DNA from: DTU024 sp964518875
GTDB taxonomy: Bacteria > Bacillota > Clostridia > Christensenellales > Aristaeellaceae
NCBI GenBank assembly: GCA_964518875.1
Contig: CAZFHI010000007.1
Location: forward strand, 5,396 to 69,395
Direction: 5' to 3'
DNA: 64,000 bases
In this document: positions 26,272-35,489 of the stretch, in pieces
How positions within the stretch are numbered: position 1 is the stretch's first letter
Layout of the letters: each line of letters opens with the position of its first letter
Notes under the pieces: generated by a model
Databases searched by the model: none
Told to the model about the DNA's origin: nothing
What the model saw: the letters and a program-made list of their open reading frames with translations, nothing else
Made by a program: the position numbers and the translations under genes

Positions 26272-27969
26272 TTAATCGCTTAAGCCCAGCGCTTCCCACG
26301 TCTTGGGACCTACGACGCCGTCGGCTTTCAAGCCCTTGGATTTCTGGAAGCTGCGCACGCATTTAACGGTATAGTATGTGTACTTTCCGGAGATCTTTTC
26401 GTATGAAGGGTCGAAGAACTTAAGCTCTGTAAGCCTTTCCTGAAGCTTTGTTACGTTGCTGTTTTCGTTGCCATAGGCAAGGCGGATAGGATCTTCAGGC
26501 TTTGTTGTCGCGGAAGGCTGAGTATTGTTCGCGTTACCGCCCTGACCGCCTGCCGCCTTATCGTTTGCTTTAATGGCGTTTTCTGAATAAAGAGCCTTTA
26601 AAGTATTAGCGCCCGCAATGCCGTCTGCCTGCAAACCGTTCTTTTTCTGGAAATTGCGCACAGCGACAACGGTATAATATGTATATACGTTTGAAAGCTT
26701 TTCATAGTTTGTGTCAAAATAACCAAGCTCTTTAAGACGGGCTTTAAGCAGGCCTATCTGGGCGTTCTCCTGATTATACTGAAGCCTTGTGCTCGTGTCG
26801 GGGGTTATAGGCGCAGGGGTCGGCGTAGGGCCTGTCGGTATAGGCGTAGCCGGCGTTGAAACATGATTGCCGTCAGCCTTTATGGGATCCCCGTTAAACA
26901 AGGCGTCAAGCGTTTTGGGACCTGCGATGCCGTCTGACTGCAAGCCGTTTTTCTTCTGGAAATTGCGCACAGCGACGACGGTGTAATATGTGTAAAGGTC
27001 TGAAATCTTTTCGTAGTTGGTATCAAAATAGCCAAGCTCTGCGAGCTTTTGCTTAAGCACGCGCACCTGCGGATCCTCGTGGTTGTACTGGAGCCTGCCG
27101 GAGGTGTTAATTTGAGGCGTATCCGTAGGGAGCACCGGGACGTTGCTTGAAGAAGGCTTATCAGTTTCAGGAGGGGGCGATACTATAACGCCGTCAGATG
27201 ATACGGCGCTTGAAGAAAACAGTTTGTTCCAAGTATCGTAGCCTACAATGCCGTCTACCTTAAGGCCGTTCTTTGACTGGAAGGCGAGCACCGCGTTAAA
27301 TGTATATTTATCAAAAACCGTGTTCGGCGTACCGGAAAAATAGCCTAATTCCTTCAGGCGCTGCTCTATTGCGCGCACCTGCTCGCTCGGGTTGTTTTTA
27401 TCCATGCTTATATAGCTATAATAAAGAGGGGTGCCGTTGTAGCCGGGGGCAGTGTTTGCCGAAGGGCTGAAAAGCGCCGCCCAGGTTTTTTCCCCTACAA
27501 TGCCGTCTTTCCTTAAAGAATTATGCTTTTGGAAAGAAGTAACCGCGCTGTAAGTTACAGCGTCAAAATTGCCGCTGACGCTGCTCATATAGCCAAGATC
27601 CCTTAAGCGGTTCTGCAGATCCTTTACCAGATCGCCCTGGCTGTCAAGGGAAAGCCTTATGGTAGCCTTACTTGGCTTTGGCTTAGGGTTGGTGCCGTCC
27701 AGACCGTTAAGGCACATAAGCGTTTCAAGGCCTGCAATGCCGTCCACCTGAAGCCCGTTTTCTCTCTGGAAGCTGCGTACGGATTTGACAAGCTCATAAT
27801 CGTATTTATTTGAAACAGGGCCGGAGTAATAGCCCAGGTTTTTAAGCTGAGTTTGCAAGAGGCCGACGCGCGTGCCAGTATCTTCATAGCGAAGTGTGTA
27901 TGCGAATGCCGGTATTATGCCGAGCAGAAGCGCCGCACAAACAATTAATGAAGTGATTCGCTTTTTCAT
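26272..27969 (-). CDS. Exported protein with six peptidoglycan-binding (PG_binding_1) repeats
   Basis: 565-aa protein with a signal peptide (Lys-Lys-Arg, hydrophobic core, cleavage after about AFA at residue 23) and no lipobox. Six tandem peptidoglycan-binding domains follow, each ending in a variant of FQ..NGL..DGI.G..T...LF; repeats 4 and 5 are nearly identical (YFDTNYEKIS..YTYYTVVAVRNFQKKNGLQ), indicating recent duplication. Ser/Thr/Pro linkers separate them. There is no catalytic domain, so it is probably a wall-bound structural or anchoring protein rather than a hydrolase. It is flanked by spacers on both sides and has its own terminator, so it is probably monocistronic. Confidence 0.9.
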   Translation of the reverse strand: MKKRITSLIVCAALLLGIIPAFAYTLRYEDTGTRVGLLQTQLKNLGYYSGPVSNKYDYELVKSVRSFQRENGLQVDGIAGLETLMCLNGLDGTNPKPKPSKATIRLSLDSQGDLVKDLQNRLRDLGYMSSVSGNFDAVTYSAVTSFQKHNSLRKDGIVGEKTWAALFSPSANTAPGYNGTPLYYSYISMDKNNPSEQVRAIEQRLKELGYFSGTPNTVFDKYTFNAVLAFQSKNGLKVDGIVGYDTWNKLFSSSAVSSDGVIVSPPPETDKPSSSNVPVLPTDTPQINTSGRLQYNHEDPQVRVLKQKLAELGYFDTNYEKISDLYTYYTVVAVRNFQKKNGLQSDGIAGPKTLDALFNGDPIKADGNHVSTPATPIPTGPTPTPAPITPDTSTRLQYNQENAQIGLLKARLKELGYFDTNYEKLSNVYTYYTVVAVRNFQKKNGLQADGIAGANTLKALYSENAIKANDKAAGGQGGNANNTQPSATTKPEDPIRLAYGNENSNVTKLQERLTELKFFDPSYEKISGKYTYYTVKCVRSFQKSKGLKADGVVGPKTWEALGLSD

Positions 27970-28106
27970 ATTGAAACCTCCCTAAGATTCTTTATGATGA
28001 TTATATCAAAAACAAAGATGGTTTACAAGGCAATACAGGACATAATAAGGACAAAAAATGTAAAATTTTAATATAATACTTAATATAAGGCTTTATAAAA
28101 TACGCT

Positions 28107-29474
28107 TTACAGCAGTCTGAACAGCTTTAAAGCGTCATATACGGTTGAAGTGAATATAGGCGTTACGTCGTGAAAATGCTTCTGCATACGGCCTTTGGGG
28201 CTTATAATGCGGTTTATGCCAAGACGCGCGCACTCCGCAAAGCGTCTCTCTGCTTGTGAAGCGCTGCGAAGCTCTCCCGCGAGCCCTACTTCGCCAAACG
28301 CCGCAAGGTCGTTGGGCAGGGGAACATCTCTGAAAGACGATGCGACGGCAAGGCATACTGCAAGGTCTGAAGCGGGCTCGTTCAAGCGCATGCCTCCTGC
28401 AACATTTATATATACGTCCTGATTATACAGTTTTAACCCCGCGCGTTTTTCAAGCACTGCGAGCAAAAGCGCAACGCGTCCCTGGTCTATGCCGTTTACC
28501 GTGCGCTTCGGGGAAACGTAAAAGGACTGGGTTACAAGCGCCTGCACGTCCGCAAGCATAGGGCGCGTGCCTTCAAGCGCGCAGTAGACAATGGAACCGC
28601 TTACGCCCCTGGCTCTTTGAGAAAGCAGCACTTCAGACGGGTTCTCTATGCCTACCATGCCGCTTTCCGTCATTTCAAATACTCCCAGTTCATTTACGGA
28701 GCCGAAACGGTTTTTAACCGCGCGCAAAAGACGGTATTCGCGCCTGCTTTCGCCTTCAAAGTAGAGCACCACGTCCACCATATGCTCAAGCACCCTTGGG
28801 CCTGCGATAGCGCCTTCCTTAGTTACGTGCCCTGCTATTAGCACGCTTATGCCTTCCTGCTTGGCAAGGCGCATGAGTATTGACGAGCATTCCCTTATCT
28901 GGCTTACAGAGCCTGGGGCGCTCGCCATTTCAGGCCTGTACATGGTTTGTATAGAGTCTATTATTAGTATATCAGGGCGTATGGAAAGCGCTTTTTCAAG
29001 TATATTGTTCATAGCGTTTTCTGTAAGTACGAGCATATCGCTTGTAGCAGCGCCCAATCTTTTTGCGCGCATCTTGAGTTGACGAGCGCTTTCCTCGCCT
29101 GATACATACAAAACGCTTTTTCCAGCGGCAGACAAATTTGCCGCCGTCTGCATGAGCAGCGTGCTTTTGCCTATGCCGGGCTCGCCGCCAAGCAAAAGCA
29201 TAGACCCTTCCACTATGCCTCCGCCTAAAACCCTGTCAAATTCAGAAATGCCGCTTAGTATGCGGTTTTCAGCTCGGTCTTCAACGTCGTTCAGCTTTCT
29301 TGCTTCATTCCCGGTTCCGGGCGGACGCTTGTTCGCCTTTTTTACCTGCTGCACCGGCTCCACTACGCTTTCTTCAAGCGTGTTCCACGCGCCGCAGCTT
29401 GGGCATTTTCCATACCAGCGGCTGCTTTCATAGCCGCATTCTGAACATGTATAAAGTGTTTTTGTTTTTGCCAT
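28107..29474 (-). CDS. radA: DNA repair protein RadA
   Basis: RecA-like ATPase that drives branch migration during recombinational repair. The 455-aa protein has the N-terminal zinc finger CSEC...CPSC (residues 10-27), Walker A GGEPGIGKST at 96-105, the RadA-specific KNRFGS motif near 250, and a C-terminal Lon-protease-like domain (SQRARGVSGS onward; GGMRLNEPASDLAV). The ATG at 29474 follows GGGTGAT and gives the canonical MAKTKT start; the ORF extends 9 bp further upstream. Divergent from thiN. Confidence 0.95.
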   Translation of the reverse strand: MAKTKTLYTCSECGYESSRWYGKCPSCGAWNTLEESVVEPVQQVKKANKRPPGTGNEARKLNDVEDRAENRILSGISEFDRVLGGGIVEGSMLLLGGEPGIGKSTLLMQTAANLSAAGKSVLYVSGEESARQLKMRAKRLGAATSDMLVLTENAMNNILEKALSIRPDILIIDSIQTMYRPEMASAPGSVSQIRECSSILMRLAKQEGISVLIAGHVTKEGAIAGPRVLEHMVDVVLYFEGESRREYRLLRAVKNRFGSVNELGVFEMTESGMVGIENPSEVLLSQRARGVSGSIVYCALEGTRPMLADVQALVTQSFYVSPKRTVNGIDQGRVALLLAVLEKRAGLKLYNQDVYINVAGGMRLNEPASDLAVCLAVASSFRDVPLPNDLAAFGEVGLAGELRSASQAERRFAECARLGINRIISPKGRMQKHFHDVTPIFTSTVYDALKLFRLL

Positions 29475-29544
29475 ACCTATCACCCTGTTAAAATAAATGC
29501 TATAATAGCTCTATTGATTGTAGCATAACTTTGAGGAGGATACC

Positions 29545-30162
29545 ATGAAAAAGCTTGAGTGTGTAATCGCAGGCGCAGGGGAGTGGCCGGAAAACTTTAA
29601 AATAAGAAGGGGCAGCTTTATAATCGCTGCGGACGGGGGGTATGATACGCTTAAAAAAAACAGAATCCGCCCCCATTTGCTTTTAGGGGACATGGATTCG
29701 ATAAACTATGAGCCTGATGGAATACCTGTGATTCGCTTTCCCGTCAGAAAAAACGATACTGATATTTCACTTGCAATAAAGCTTTGCGCTGAATGGGGAT
29801 TTAACAATATAGTGCTTTTGGGCATTACAGGCAGCAGATACGACCAGTTTTTTGCGACCCTGCAGCTTATGGCGAGGGCGGCTGAGAAAAACATAAACAT
29901 ACGGGCGGAGCTTCCGGGCCAGCGCGTTTACGCGCTGCATAACGGTACGCTGGCGCTTAAAAAGCTTAATGAAAATAAAGTGTTGTCCGTATTGGCGCCG
30001 TATGATAAGGCGCGGGGCGTAAGCATTTCAAACTGCTCATATGAGCTTGACGACGCTGTGTTGAGCAACAGCTTTCCATTAGGAGTAAGCAACCTGGGTA
30101 CGGGAGAAGCCCCCGTAATTACTGTAAAAAACGGCACGCTGCTTATATTCGTCGAAAACTAA
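29545..30162 (+). CDS. thiN: Thiamine pyrophosphokinase
   Basis: Converts thiamine plus ATP to thiamine diphosphate. The 205-aa protein has the family's IIAADGGYDTLKKNRIRPHL and GDMDSI (nucleotide/Mg site), RKNDTDISLAIKLC (DxT motif) and LLGITGSRYDQ, followed by the C-terminal beta domain. GAGGAGG precedes the ATG. No TPP riboswitch is visible in the 60-bp leader. The stop codon overlaps the stop of the convergent kinase gene. Confidence 0.92.
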   Translation: MKKLECVIAGAGEWPENFKIRRGSFIIAADGGYDTLKKNRIRPHLLLGDMDSINYEPDGIPVIRFPVRKNDTDISLAIKLCAEWGFNNIVLLGITGSRYDQFFATLQLMARAAEKNINIRAELPGQRVYALHNGTLALKKLNENKVLSVLAPYDKARGVSISNCSYELDDAVLSNSFPLGVSNLGTGEAPVITVKNGTLLIFVEN

Positions 30163-31274
30163 TTATTTTTTAATTTAATATATTTTTCAACCATAGCCTG
30201 CATTTCATCTTCCTTTTTTTCTATATCCTTAAGCAGCGCTATTTGGGCCCTAGCCCTTACAAGGTTGTGCTCCGGAGAGTTTACCTTAAAATATAAGTCC
30301 CCATCTATATAGTCTGTTAAAAAGCGCATGGCAAGCTCGCATGTCATAACCTTTACGCCCAAAGGCAGACGGTAAAGCTCTTCATCTGAAAGAAAGCCGT
30401 TGGTTTCTGCAATGAATCCGCGGGTGAAGGCTTCCGCCTTATTCATATCAAGCTTTATTATGGACGTATCCGTTTCGTCCTCTGCCGCCGTGGAAGCGCC
30501 GAAGCGTATAGCGTCGCCGTAGTCATAAAGAACAGACCCGGGCATAACGGTATCTAAATCTATTACGCACAAGGCTTTGCCCGTGTTGCTGTCTAAAAGC
30601 ACATTGTTTGCCTTAGTGTCGTTATGCGTAACGCGCATGGGAATAGTGCCTTTATCCAAAAGCTTTACTATTTCGTTCATCATTTTGCGGTGTTCAAATA
30701 TGAACTCGCATTCTTCTTCAACGCTTTTCGCTCTGTTTGCGAGGTCTTTATCAAGAGAGTTTACAAAGCGGTAGAAACGCTTTGTTGTATTGTGGAAATT
30801 TGGTATGGTTTCGTTAAGCTGCTCTGTTGAAAAATCAGACAGGAGCTTTTGAAAACTCCCAAAACCGCGGCCTACTTCTTCGAACTGGGAAAGAGTATGC
30901 ACTATATCAAGAGCGTCGGCATCGTCTATAAAGGTATACGCGCGCCAGTACTCGCCCTCGTCGTCTACATACAGAAATTTACCGCTGTGCGTAGGAATTA
31001 TTTCTAACACATGGCGGTCAGGGTCTTCGCCCTTCTCTATCAATTTTCGCTTAAGGTAAGTAGTAATGGAAGCGATATTAGCTACGACAAGATGAGGATT
31101 TTTAAAAACATATTTATTTATATGCTGCAGCGTATAAAATTGCAGCTTATTTTTTTTGCGGTATGTCAAGCGGTAAGTTTTGTTCACGTTGCCGCTTGAA
31201 ATTTCAGCAGAATTTTCATAAACGCCCTCAAAGCGAAATTCCGGCAGAATACCCTTAATATCGTTGTAAATCAT
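30159..31274 (-). CDS. APH-fold sugar kinase, N-acetylhexosamine 1-kinase (NahK)-like
   Basis: 371-aa aminoglycoside-phosphotransferase-fold kinase. The catalytic loop THNDTKANNVLLD near residue 220 (Asp in the Brenner motif) and the metal motif CVIDLDTVMPGS.LYDYGDAIRFGAS closely resemble NahK, which phosphorylates GlcNAc/GalNAc at C1 in the lacto-N-biose pathway. The N-terminal SSGNVNKTYRL is the glycine-poor nucleotide loop. It is alone and convergent with thiN (overlapping stops), with no lacto-N-biose phosphorylase nearby, so the sugar specificity is inferred. Related mucin-desulfatase-like proteins are an alternative. Confidence 0.8.
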   Translation of the reverse strand: MIYNDIKGILPEFRFEGVYENSAEISSGNVNKTYRLTYRKKNKLQFYTLQHINKYVFKNPHLVVANIASITTYLKRKLIEKGEDPDRHVLEIIPTHSGKFLYVDDEGEYWRAYTFIDDADALDIVHTLSQFEEVGRGFGSFQKLLSDFSTEQLNETIPNFHNTTKRFYRFVNSLDKDLANRAKSVEEECEFIFEHRKMMNEIVKLLDKGTIPMRVTHNDTKANNVLLDSNTGKALCVIDLDTVMPGSVLYDYGDAIRFGASTAAEDETDTSIIKLDMNKAEAFTRGFIAETNGFLSDEELYRLPLGVKVMTCELAMRFLTDYIDGDLYFKVNSPEHNLVRARAQIALLKDIEKKEDEMQAMVEKYIKLKNN

Positions 31275-31348
31275 TATTTACTCCGTTTCAACAGTTAATA
31301 TTATTATATTTAGTATTGTATTGTACTATGAATATAATGTCAAACGTT

Positions 31349-32080
31349 TTATAAAATCTGTATAATATATAAAAGCAAAAGATGCCCGGGGTAAATTAAA
31401 TAGGCTGACCTTCCCAAACGCCTTATGCCGCTGTTTGTTCGGACCATTAGAAAAGGAAGCGAAAGCAGCGCGAGGGTTTGAAGCTGAAAAAACGGTCTTA
31501 CGGAAGCCATAAGGCGGTAACAAAATACGCTGCCGCGGTTATTGAATAGCCCGTAAAGCATATTTGACGAACCTGTTCCCCAGAACAAACAGAAGGATAT
31601 CATCATAGCGGCAAAGGCGGCGCGGGACTTACGGCACATATATATAAATATTATAAAAAGCACGCCTTTAAAGCCGTAATCCATGCTGATTACAGATGAT
31701 AAGATAAGACTTAAAGCGGGAGCCCAGATGCGGCTTAAGTATTTATTTTCGCGTATGCCGTTAATGGCTAAAAGCCCCAAAAGCAAAGTGAACATAACGT
31801 TAAGTTCGTACTTTGTATGGTGAAGCGCCAGCATGTATGGGTACTGGCTTATAAGCGCAAAAACAAAGAGCCGCAAGGCGTATTTTTTAACATCCTTAGT
31901 GTAAACGGCGCCAAACACAATGTTATAGCAGAACATAGGAAACGCCATGCGCCCGATTGCCCTGAGCCATAAAAACTGCGGGAAAAACAAAAGTCCGACA
32001 TGGTCTATCAGCATTGTTAAAATAGCAATCGTTTGTATGAGCGCAGTATCGTGATTCAGGGCTATTTCGTTTTTTTGCAT
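31349..32080 (-). CDS. TraX family membrane protein
   Basis: 243-aa integral membrane protein with about seven or eight helices. IAILTMLIDHVGLLFFP at the start, then RAIGRMAFPMFCYNI, matches the TraX family, first known as the F-pilin acetylase. In Bacillota these occur outside conjugation systems and probably acetylate a cell-surface polymer or lipid. It starts 9 bp after the recA stop and so is the last gene of the rimO-pgsA-cinA-recA unit. No pilin or transfer gene accompanies it. Confidence 0.85.
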   Translation of the reverse strand: MQKNEIALNHDTALIQTIAILTMLIDHVGLLFFPQFLWLRAIGRMAFPMFCYNIVFGAVYTKDVKKYALRLFVFALISQYPYMLALHHTKYELNVMFTLLLGLLAINGIRENKYLSRIWAPALSLILSSVISMDYGFKGVLFIIFIYMCRKSRAAFAAMMISFCLFWGTGSSNMLYGLFNNRGSVFCYRLMASVRPFFQLQTLALLSLPFLMVRTNSGIRRLGRSAYLIYPGHLLLLYIIQIL

Positions 32081-32089
32081 ATGGAAATA

Positions 32090-33163
32090 TTAATCCTCTT
32101 TATTATCAAGCGAATTTTCGTCTTCTGTTTTTGTATCTGGAGGAAGCAAAGATTCTCTGATTTTATTTTCTATTTCCTGGGCGATTTCAGGATTATCCTT
32201 CAAGTATTGCCTTACGTTGTCGCGGCCCTGCCCAATGCGCAAGTCGTTATACGAATACCACGAGCCGGACTTATTCATTATATCAAGCTCAACCGCCATA
32301 TCTATAAGGCCTGCTTCCCGGCTTATGCCCTGGCCGTAGAGAAGATCAACCTCAGCTACGCGGAACGGTGGAGCGACCTTGTTTTTAACAACCTTAATGC
32401 GCGTGCGGTTGCCTATTATTTCTCCGCCGGATTTAATCTGCTCGCCGCGGCGTATGTCAAGGCGCACGGAGGCGTAGAACTTAAGCGCGCGGCCGCCAGG
32501 AGTGGTTTCAGGGTTGCCGTACATTACGCCGACCTTTTCGCGCAGCTGATTTATAAACAACGCTACCGCGTTTGTCTTTGACACTACGCCTGCAAGCTTT
32601 CTCATAGCCTGGCTCATCATGCGGGCCTGAAGGCCTACAAAGGCATCGCCCATTTCACCGTCTATTTCCGCTTTTGGAACAAGCGCCGCGACGCTGTCTA
32701 TAACGACCACGTCTATGGCGCCGGAGCGAATAAGCGCCTCGGTTATTTCAAGCGCATCCTCTCCCGTGTTAGGCTGGCTTATATATAAATCGTCTATGTT
32801 AACGCCCAAATTCTTGGCGTACGCCGGGTCTAAGGCATGCTCCGCATCTATAAATGCCGCTATGCCGCCCGCTTTTTGCGCCTGGGCTATAATATGCAGC
32901 GCCACGGTGGTTTTACCTGAAGATTCAGGGCCGAATATCTCTATTATACGTCCGCGTGGTATGCCGCCTACGCCTAATGCCGTGTCAAGCTCAAGACTGC
33001 CTGTTGGTATTACGTCTACATTCATTTTGCTCTGCTCGCCAAGACGCATAACAGTGCCCTTGCCAAACTGCTTATCCAAAGCTGAAAGCGCCCTTTCAAG
33101 CGCCTGCGCGCGTTCCTGCGGCTGGATATTTTTAGCCGCGGTTTTAGAATCGTTCTTAGCCAT
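32090..33163 (-). CDS. recA: Recombinase RecA
   Basis: ATP-dependent strand-exchange protein and SOS co-protease, 357 aa. Walker A GPESSGKTT is near residue 74, Walker B VVIDSVAAL near 150, loop L1 GEMGDAFVGLQARMMSQAMRK and loop L2 FINQLREKVGVMYGNPETTPGG follow, with an acidic C-terminal tail. GGAAAT lies before the ATG, which overlaps the cinA stop by 8 bp. Translation is therefore coupled to cinA; no LexA-type operator is visible directly upstream, so control probably comes from the operon promoter near rimO. Confidence 0.98.
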   Translation of the reverse strand: MAKNDSKTAAKNIQPQERAQALERALSALDKQFGKGTVMRLGEQSKMNVDVIPTGSLELDTALGVGGIPRGRIIEIFGPESSGKTTVALHIIAQAQKAGGIAAFIDAEHALDPAYAKNLGVNIDDLYISQPNTGEDALEITEALIRSGAIDVVVIDSVAALVPKAEIDGEMGDAFVGLQARMMSQAMRKLAGVVSKTNAVALFINQLREKVGVMYGNPETTPGGRALKFYASVRLDIRRGEQIKSGGEIIGNRTRIKVVKNKVAPPFRVAEVDLLYGQGISREAGLIDMAVELDIMNKSGSWYSYNDLRIGQGRDNVRQYLKDNPEIAQEIENKIRESLLPPDTKTEDENSLDNKED

Positions 33164-33626
33164 TGATATTTCCTTTCATAAACTTATTTAATATAATGTA
33201 TGCCGATACTGTCGCGGCTCTGCGTATGTCGTTTCTTGCGCCAGACAGTTTTAAGCGGTACACAAGGCATTTGTTTTTCGATGCAAGCCCTATATAGCAC
33301 AAGCCTACTTCGTCGCCGGTTGGGCCTGCAAAACCCGTTGAAGAAAGTGCGTAATCTGCTCTGTAAATTTTAAGCGCGCCCTTTGCCATTGAAGCGGCTG
33401 TTTCAGGGCTTACAGCGCCGTGCTCCTTAAGCGTTTTTTCGGGAACGTTAAGCAAATCATGCTTTGCCTTGTCCGTATATGTAACCGCGCTTCCGCAGAA
33501 AATTTCGCTTGCACCAGGCAAACTTACAATAGCGTTTGCCATAATACCGCCTGTAATGCTTTCTGCGCAGCACAGTTTTTTGCTATTTTTCTTTAGAGTG
33601 CCGAGAGCCAGTTGAACCGCCCGCAT
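33156..33626 (-). CDS. CinA C-terminal domain protein (nicotinamide-nucleotide amidohydrolase)
   Basis: 156-aa stand-alone PncC-type domain that deamidates NMN in pyridine nucleotide recycling. CCAESITGGIMANAIVSLPGASEIFCGSAVTY and LSSTGFAGPTG are the family's catalytic and binding motifs. Full-length CinA also has an N-terminal MoCF-like domain, absent here. The ATG at 33626 lies inside pgsA (44-bp overlap) and follows GGAGGG at about 12 bp. Located between pgsA and recA, a common gram-positive arrangement. Confidence 0.9.
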   Translation of the reverse strand: MRAVQLALGTLKKNSKKLCCAESITGGIMANAIVSLPGASEIFCGSAVTYTDKAKHDLLNVPEKTLKEHGAVSPETAASMAKGALKIYRADYALSSTGFAGPTGDEVGLCYIGLASKNKCLVYRLKLSGARNDIRRAATVSAYIILNKFMKGNING

Positions 33627-34128
33627 CTATAAGGTGCCCTCCTTCCACAAAATACTGAGCGCCGGACGCGATAGTCATAATGCTCATAGCGGCGGCAAGC
33701 GTGATTACAAGCCAATACGGCGCATTTATTATAGCGAATATAACGCCGAACATCTGCAAAACCGTTTTAATTTTGCCGAGTCTGCCAGCTGGTATTACAA
33801 CGCCCTGCTCCACAGCTATAAGTCTAAGACCGTCTACCGCAAACTCCCGTATTATTATTATAAGCAGCGCCCACCATGGAAATCTTTGCTGGTAGACCAA
33901 CAAAACCATTGTGGATATAACGAGTATCTTATCCGCCACGGGGTCGGCGAATTTGCCGAAATTAGTTACGAGATTCTTTTTGCGCGCTATATGACCGTCA
34001 AAAAAATCCGTAATGCAGGCTGCAATAAACACAACTGCAGCCGCAATGTTTATGTTAAAGTACAGCAATATAAGGCATACTGGTATAAGCAGAATACGCA
34101 ATATAGTAAGTTTATTTGGTAGATTCAT
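33583..34128 (-). CDS. pgsA: CDP-diacylglycerol--glycerol-3-phosphate 3-phosphatidyltransferase
   Basis: Membrane enzyme that makes phosphatidylglycerol phosphate. The 181-aa protein has the CDP-alcohol phosphotransferase motif DFFDGHIARKKNLVTNFGKF...D near residues 42-66 and four to five membrane helices. The ATG overlaps the rimO stop (ATGA). Typical position between rimO and cinA-recA. Confidence 0.93.
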   Translation of the reverse strand: MNLPNKLTILRILLIPVCLILLYFNINIAAAVVFIAACITDFFDGHIARKKNLVTNFGKFADPVADKILVISTMVLLVYQQRFPWWALLIIIIREFAVDGLRLIAVEQGVVIPAGRLGKIKTVLQMFGVIFAIINAPYWLVITLAAAMSIMTIASGAQYFVEGGHLIDAGGSTGSRHSKEK

Positions 34129-35438
34129 TGTTCACCTGCACTTTCCGCATATAGGTCATAGGTATCGGCCTTGATTATTTTTGCGTTTATAAAATGTCCT
34201 TCGTATAATTTGTCAGGACTGCTCACATATATTATACCGTCGACGTCCGGCGCTTCAAACTGGCTTCTTGCGGTAAAATAGTTTCCGTCCTGCCCTGTAA
34301 TCAGCATCTTTTCTTTCGCGCCTATTCTTTTAAGGTTGTTTTCAAGGCTTATCTGCTGCTGCAAACGCATAAGCTTATCAAGCCTCTGCTGCTTTATTTT
34401 TTCAGGAACCTGGTTTGGCATATCATAGGAAGCCGTGTCTTCCTCGCGGGAATAGGTGAAAGCGCCCATCCTGTCAAACTGCATTTCTTTAGTGAACTGC
34501 ATAAGCTGATTAAAATCTTCCTCTGTTTCGCCCGGAAAACCAACTATGAACGTCGTCCTTAAAGCAAAGCCAAGGCTCCTTGCATAGCTTAGTATTTCTT
34601 TTATATGCTCTATGCTTCCGCGTCTGTTCATTGCTTTAAGCATACTGCCTGATGCATGCTGCAAGGGTAAATCCAGGTATTTGCATATGTTTTGGTTTTC
34701 CGCCATAACGTCTATAAGCTCTTTTGTGGTTTCGTCAGGGTAGCAGTAAAGCACGCGTATCCATTCTATTTTATCTATCTGCGCCGCTTTTTTTAAAAGC
34801 CCTGCAAGCGAGCTTTCGCCCTTGTCCCTTCCGTACATGGTGGTGTCCTGCGCTACAAGTATCTGCTCTTTTACGCCGCTTTCAGCTAAGCGCGTCATTT
34901 CATTTAATATGTCTTTTTCGCTTCTTGAAACGCAGTTTCCTCTTATAATAGGTATGGCGCAGTAGCTGCAGCGGTTGCTGCAGCCCTCCGCTATGCGCAC
35001 GTAAGCCGTGTAAGAAGGAGTAAGCAGGACGCGGCCTTCGGCTTTTGCCTGCGCGCGCCTTTGAGTATGCACGGATTTTGTTTTATCTCGCATAAACTTC
35101 CTTATAAGTTTTGGCAGTATGTCGTACTGCGAAACGCCCGCGATTAAATCTATTTCAGGCATTTCTTCTGCGATCTGCTCCGCGTAGCGCTGAGAAAGAC
35201 AGCCCGTAACGACGAGCATACGGCATTTGCCGGTAAGCTTATATTTAGCCAAAGATAAAATAGTATCTATGGACTGCTCTTTAGCGGATTTTATAAAACC
35301 GCAGGTATTTACTATAAGTATGTCCGCCTTATTAAAATCGTCCGTCCGTTCTATGCCGTCAAGCTTTAAGAAATAAAGCATTTCTTCAGTGTCCACTTGA
35401 TTTTTGGCGCATCCTAAAGATACAATTCCGACTTTCAT
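34125..35438 (-). CDS. rimO: Ribosomal protein S12 methylthiotransferase
   Basis: Radical SAM enzyme that adds a methylthio group to the conserved Asp of ribosomal protein S12. The 437-aa protein has the N-terminal MTTase domain (SLGCAKNQVDTEEML, VNTCGFI, VTGCLSQRY supplying the first three iron-sulfur Cys), the radical SAM motif CSNRCSYCAIP near residue 155 (CxxxCxxC), and a C-terminal TRAM domain. The SLGCAKN and WIRVLYCYPD motifs favour RimO over MiaB. First gene of the recA operon. Confidence 0.94.
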   Translation of the reverse strand: MKVGIVSLGCAKNQVDTEEMLYFLKLDGIERTDDFNKADILIVNTCGFIKSAKEQSIDTILSLAKYKLTGKCRMLVVTGCLSQRYAEQIAEEMPEIDLIAGVSQYDILPKLIRKFMRDKTKSVHTQRRAQAKAEGRVLLTPSYTAYVRIAEGCSNRCSYCAIPIIRGNCVSRSEKDILNEMTRLAESGVKEQILVAQDTTMYGRDKGESSLAGLLKKAAQIDKIEWIRVLYCYPDETTKELIDVMAENQNICKYLDLPLQHASGSMLKAMNRRGSIEHIKEILSYARSLGFALRTTFIVGFPGETEEDFNQLMQFTKEMQFDRMGAFTYSREEDTASYDMPNQVPEKIKQQRLDKLMRLQQQISLENNLKRIGAKEKMLITGQDGNYFTARSQFEAPDVDGIIYVSSPDKLYEGHFINAKIIKADTYDLYAESAGEQ

Positions 35439-35489
35439 AGTTCGCTCCTTTTGTGCTTTTCAGCCAAGAAATTATAGCAAATACACGTG

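Noticed and set aside
29484..29544. TPP riboswitch before thiN
   Set aside because: The 60-bp leader is too short and lacks the CTGAGA and ACCTGA signatures.
31349..32080. TraX as evidence of a conjugative element
   Set aside because: TraX-family proteins are common chromosomal genes in Bacillota; no relaxase, coupling protein or pilin is nearby and it belongs to the recA operon.
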